Positions 61,330 through 64,000 of a stretch of 64,000 nucleotides of DNA are shown one piece after another. Position 1 is the stretch's first letter; each line of letters opens with the position of its first letter. The DNA lies in NCBI RefSeq assembly GCF_018024495.1, contig NZ_CP071696.1:3348001-3412000 (forward strand), written 5' to 3'. Under the pieces are notes generated by a model. It made no database searches, was not told the origin of the DNA, and was given only the letters and a program-made list of their open reading frames with translations. Source of the stretch: Agromyces archimandritae. GTDB lineage: Bacteria > Actinomycetota > Actinomycetes > Actinomycetales > Microbacteriaceae. A program made the position numbers and the translations under genes.

Positions 61330-61535
61330 CATCCTTCACCCCGGCGATCCATGCCGAACGCACGCCCCGACTCGACCGCATCGAACGCGCAGCCGTCGCC
61401 ATGAGCCTCGCCCTCGAACGCTGGGCCGGCCGCCGCTCCCTCGAACGGATGCGCAGGCTCGAGATGCGCGAAGTCATCGCGCGCGAGCAGAACCGCGCCT
61501 TCCAGGACTACGGGATCTGGACCCGCCCACGCTGA
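61326..61535 (+). CDS. Small unknown protein coupled to the winged-helix regulator
   Basis: Not recognised. 69 residues, strongly basic (many Arg), with a helical central part (R-I-E-R-A-A-V-A-M-S-L-A-L-E-R-W) and a second helix (E-M-R-E-V-I-A-R-E-Q-N-R-A-F). No signal peptide or membrane segment. It starts in an ATGA overlap with the regulator's stop, the style of real coupled genes here, which is the main support. A DNA- or protein-binding partner of the regulator is possible but unproven. Confidence 0.6.
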   Translation: MTSFTPAIHAERTPRLDRIERAAVAMSLALERWAGRRSLERMRRLEMREVIAREQNRAFQDYGIWTRPR

Positions 61536-61559
61536 CCGCAGCCGCCGAAGCGGCCGGGC

Positions 61560-61787
61560 TCACCAGTCCCCGTCGTCCTCGGCGCCGGATGCCGGATGCG
61601 CTGCGCCCGGCATCCGCACCACCGTCCCGTCGTCGGCCTCGACGATCGCGCGACCCTCGAGCCAGGTGAGGGTCCAGGACCCCGCGGCCGCAGCCTCGCG
61701 CTCATGGGCGACGATCGCCTCGCGGAGCTCGGCCGGCACACGTGCCGGCGGCTCCTGGCCGAAGGGCCATCTCGTGCCGAGCTGCAT
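61560..61787 (-). CDS. Small hypothetical protein after the GNAT gene
   Basis: 75 residues, function unknown. Visible features: a G-T-R-W-P-F-G-Q-E-P-P start, a short helix (L-R-E-A-I-V-A-H-E) and a W-T-L-T-W-L-E-G-R-A-I-V-E beta-like segment, ending in an acidic tail. Its ATG overlaps the GNAT stop (ATGA), so it is very likely translated in the valS-GNAT group. The W-x-L-T-W-L-E-G-R pattern looks conserved in small actinobacterial proteins, but I cannot name the family. Confidence 0.65.
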   Translation of the reverse strand: MQLGTRWPFGQEPPARVPAELREAIVAHEREAAAAGSWTLTWLEGRAIVEADDGTVVRMPGAAHPASGAEDDGDW

Positions 61788-62266
61788 CAGTCGGCCTCCT
61801 CGGCATCGCCCGCGGTGCTCTCATCTTCGGGCACGCCCGAGGCGAAGACGACGAGGTCCGTGCGGCGGCCGATGCGCTCGGCCAGGCCCAGTGCCGCCTC
61901 GTTGCCGGCGGGCACGGCCCAGCCGAACTCGGCGATGCCGGGGCGCGAGCGGGCGTGCTCGAGCAGGGCGGTGCCGATGCCGGCGCGGCGGCGGCCCTCG
62001 TCGACGAAGAGATCGTCGACGGTCACGACGAACGAGGCCCTGAGCGCCCGCGGCACGACACGCGAGTGCACGAAGCCGACGAGGGCGCCCTGCTCGTCGA
62101 ACGCCCCGGCGCCGGTCAGCGGCTCGGCGGGATCCCGCAGCCAGTTCCACACGACGAGCGCCTTCTGGTCGTCGAGGCTCGTTCCCGAGCACCGGCAGTA
62201 GACGTCGAAGAGCGGGATCCACGCGAAGAAGTCCTCGTCGCGCAGTTCGCGGATCTCGATGGGCAT
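61787..62266 (-). CDS. GNAT family N-acetyltransferase
   Basis: A 159-residue acetyl-CoA-dependent acetyltransferase. Motif A reads V-D-D-L-F-V-D-E-G-R-R-R-A-G-I-G-T-A-L-L, with the R-x-x-G-x-G pyrophosphate loop. Substrate unknown. It lies 13 bases downstream of valS on the same strand and overlaps the next small gene, so it probably shares the valS transcript. Confidence 0.9.
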   Translation of the reverse strand: MPIEIRELRDEDFFAWIPLFDVYCRCSGTSLDDQKALVVWNWLRDPAEPLTGAGAFDEQGALVGFVHSRVVPRALRASFVVTVDDLFVDEGRRRAGIGTALLEHARSRPGIAEFGWAVPAGNEAALGLAERIGRRTDLVVFASGVPEDESTAGDAEEAD

Positions 62267-62279
62267 GGGGCCTCCGGGG

Positions 62280-64000
62280 TCAGTCGGCGATCTCGAGGAC
62301 GACGTCGCGCACCTCGAGCGCCTCGGCGGTCTGGAACTCGAGCGCGCCGATGCGCCCCACGGCCGACAGGTCGCCGGCGGCGGCCTCCAGCAGTGCGATC
62401 GCCTCGGCGGGCGCGGCGATGACCGCTCGCGAGACGGGGGTCTTCTGCGAGGCCTTCGCGTCGGTCTTCGCGCGGCGGATGCCCGTGAGCGCGGTGCTCG
62501 TGAGGCGCAGCAGCTCGGGGCCGGCCACGCCTGCGGCGGCGAGATCGTCCGCGACCGGCCAGGCGGCGCGGTGCACCGAGCCGTCGTGCGACCAGGACCA
62601 CGCCTCCTCGGCCGCGAAGGCCAGCACCGGGGCGAAGAGCCGGAGGAGCACGTCGAGCGCGGTCTTCAGCGCAGCGACGGCCGAGGCCTGCTCGGGGCTC
62701 GCCTCGCCGTAGGCGCGCTCCTTGACGAGTTCGAGGTAGTCGTCGCAGAAGGTCCAGAAGAAGGTCTCGGCGACCTCGAGGGCCCGCGCGTGGTCGTACT
62801 GCTCGAGGGCGGTCGTGGCCTGACGGACGACGTCGGAGAGCTCCGCGAGCATGCTGCGGTCCACGGCGACGGTGACCGGGGCATCCGCCGCTCCCGAGAA
62901 GCCGAGGATGAACTTCGCGGCGTTCAGCACCTTGATCGCCAGGCGCCGGCCGATCTTCACCTGCGTCGGGTTCTGCACGTCGAAGGAGGCGTCGGTGCCG
63001 AGGCGCGCCGAGGCCGCCCAGTACCGCACCGCGTCGGAGCCGTGCTGTTCGAGCAGACCGGCCGGGGTGACGACGTTGCCCTTCGACTTCGACATCTTCT
63101 TGCGATCGGGGTCGACGATGAAGCCCGAGATGGCGGCGTGCTGCCACGGCGAGACACCGTCCTCGAGCTCCGCGCGCAGCAGCGTCGAGAACAGCCAGGT
63201 GCGGATGATGTCCTGCCCCTGCGGGCGCAGCGAGTAGGGGAACACGAGCTCGAAGAGCTCGGGGTCGCGCTCCCAGCCGCCCGCGAGCTGCGGGGTGAGC
63301 GAGGACGTCGCCCAGGTGTCCATGATGTCGTGCTCGCCGACGAAGCCGCCCGGCGTTCCGCGCTGCGACTCGTCGAAGCCGGGCGCCGGCGTCGACGACG
63401 GGTCGACCGGGAGCATGTCGCGGGTGGCGACGATGGGCTCCTCGAAGCGGGTCTCGCCATCGGCGTCGACCGGGTACCACACCGGGATCGGCACGCCGAA
63501 GAAGCGCTGGCGCGAGATCAGCCAGTCGCCGGTGAGGCCGCCGACCCAGTTCTCGTAGCGCACGCGCATGAAGTCGGGGTGCCATTCGATCTCGCGGCCG
63601 CGTTCGAGCAGGCGCTCCCGCAGCCCCTCGTCGCGGGCGCCGTTGCGGATGTACCACTGCCGGGTGGAGACGACCTCGAGCGGGCGGTCGCCCTTCTCGA
63701 AGAACTTCACGGGGTGGGTGATCGCCTTGGGCTCGCCGATGAGGTCGCCCGATTCGCGGAGCAGTTCGACCATGCGCTGCTTGGCCGAGAACACGGTCTT
63801 GCCGGCGAGCTCGGCGAAGGCCTCGCGGGCCGCCCCGCTCGCCAGCGCCTCGGGGGCTTCGGCGACGATCCGGCCGTCCTTGCCGATGACGGTGCGGTTC
63901 GGCAGGTCGAGCTCGCGCCACCACACGACGTCGGTGACGTCGCCGAAGGTGCAGATCATGGCGATGCCGGAGCCCTTGTCGGGCTGGGCGAGGTGGTGGG
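62280..64000 (-). CDS. valS: Valine-tRNA ligase, C-terminal part (runs off the window)
   Basis: At least 573 residues are visible; the 5' part, with the HIGH motif, lies beyond base 64000. The K-K-M-S-K-S-K-G-N motif and the anticodon-binding helical domain are present. G-I-A-M-I-C-T-F-G-D-V-T-D-V is the editing-domain segment of the shorter, archaeal-like ValS used by many actinobacteria. W-L-I-S-R-Q-R-F-F-G-V-P-I-P-V-W-Y is the class I connective motif. The stop lies 13 bases before the GNAT gene. Confidence 0.94.
   Translation of the reverse strand, partial: HHLAQPDKGSGIAMICTFGDVTDVVWWRELDLPNRTVIGKDGRIVAEAPEALASGAAREAFAELAGKTVFSAKQRMVELLRESGDLIGEPKAITHPVKFFEKGDRPLEVVSTRQWYIRNGARDEGLRERLLERGREIEWHPDFMRVRYENWVGGLTGDWLISRQRFFGVPIPVWYPVDADGETRFEEPIVATRDMLPVDPSSTPAPGFDESQRGTPGGFVGEHDIMDTWATSSLTPQLAGGWERDPELFELVFPYSLRPQGQDIIRTWLFSTLLRAELEDGVSPWQHAAISGFIVDPDRKKMSKSKGNVVTPAGLLEQHGSDAVRYWAASARLGTDASFDVQNPTQVKIGRRLAIKVLNAAKFILGFSGAADAPVTVAVDRSMLAELSDVVRQATTALEQYDHARALEVAETFFWTFCDDYLELVKERAYGEASPEQASAVAALKTALDVLLRLFAPVLAFAAEEAWSWSHDGSVHRAAWPVADDLAAAGVAGPELLRLTSTALTGIRRAKTDAKASQKTPVSRAVIAAPAEAIALLEAAAGDLSAVGRIGALEFQTAEALEVRDVVLEIAD

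Overview
The window is chromosomal DNA from a high-GC actinobacterium. Gene content (RbpA, WhiA, OpcA, an ANTAR response regulator, HGxxPAAW and Trp-associated small membrane proteins) and gene order point to the family Microbacteriaceae; genus cannot be fixed by eye. It is almost entirely core housekeeping DNA, densely packed, with many ATGA/GTGA/TGATG start-stop overlaps. There are no rRNA genes, prophage, IS elements or CRISPR arrays. One tRNA gene (Leu, CAA) is present.

Layout. 1-3.4 kb: end of priA, then fmt, rsmB, rpe. 3.4-11.9 kb: amino-acid block hisE-hisG-hisF-hisI/trpE-(Trp membrane protein)-(HGxxPAAW protein)-trpC-trpB-trpA, then lgt. 12-19.6 kb: gltB-gltD (glutamate synthase) and pyk. 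19.7-27 kb: tRNA-Leu, ANTAR regulator, thioesterase, polA, DUF885 peptidase-like protein, rpsA. 27-36.7 kb: coaE, uvrB, uvrA, uvrC, rapZ, whiA. 36.8-41.2 kb: sodA, gap-pgk-tpiA, secG, rbpA. 41.3-49.5 kb (minus strand): pentose-phosphate operon tkt-tal-pgi-zwf-opcA-pgl. 49.6-53.3 kb: cyoE and ctaA (heme A synthesis) converge on a repeat-rich island holding one DUF559-type nuclease-like gene. 53.5-57.6 kb: Fe-S assembly operon sufB-sufD-Rieske-sufC-sufT. 57.7-64 kb: M3 peptidase, methyltransferase, a winged-helix regulator with an iteron-like operator, a small unknown protein, and the minus-strand group valS-GNAT-small protein.

How the genes work together. Glycolysis and pentose-phosphate enzymes meet terminator to terminator at 41.25 kb. 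The his and trp genes form one translationally coupled run, in which hisI and trpE share an open frame with no stop codon between them. The three uvr genes lie together; uvrB and uvrA each carry an exact match to the actinobacterial DNA-damage (RecA-independent, PafBC-type) promoter, and polA carries a near match.

Most notable signals: (1) a recurring TANNNT-N6-8-start-codon pattern that predicts leaderless mRNAs for about 13 genes; (2) stop codons that double as the -10 box of the next gene at four junctions; (3) the damage-type promoters of uvrB, uvrA and polA; (4) the hisI-trpE open fusion; (5) three TTGCAAAG iterons at exact 14-bp spacing before the winged-helix regulator; (6) the 1.8-kb cyoE/ctaA island with a 101-bp tandem repeat, four long hairpin repeats flanking a nuclease-like gene, and a 41-bp tandem repeat over the ctaA stop codon.
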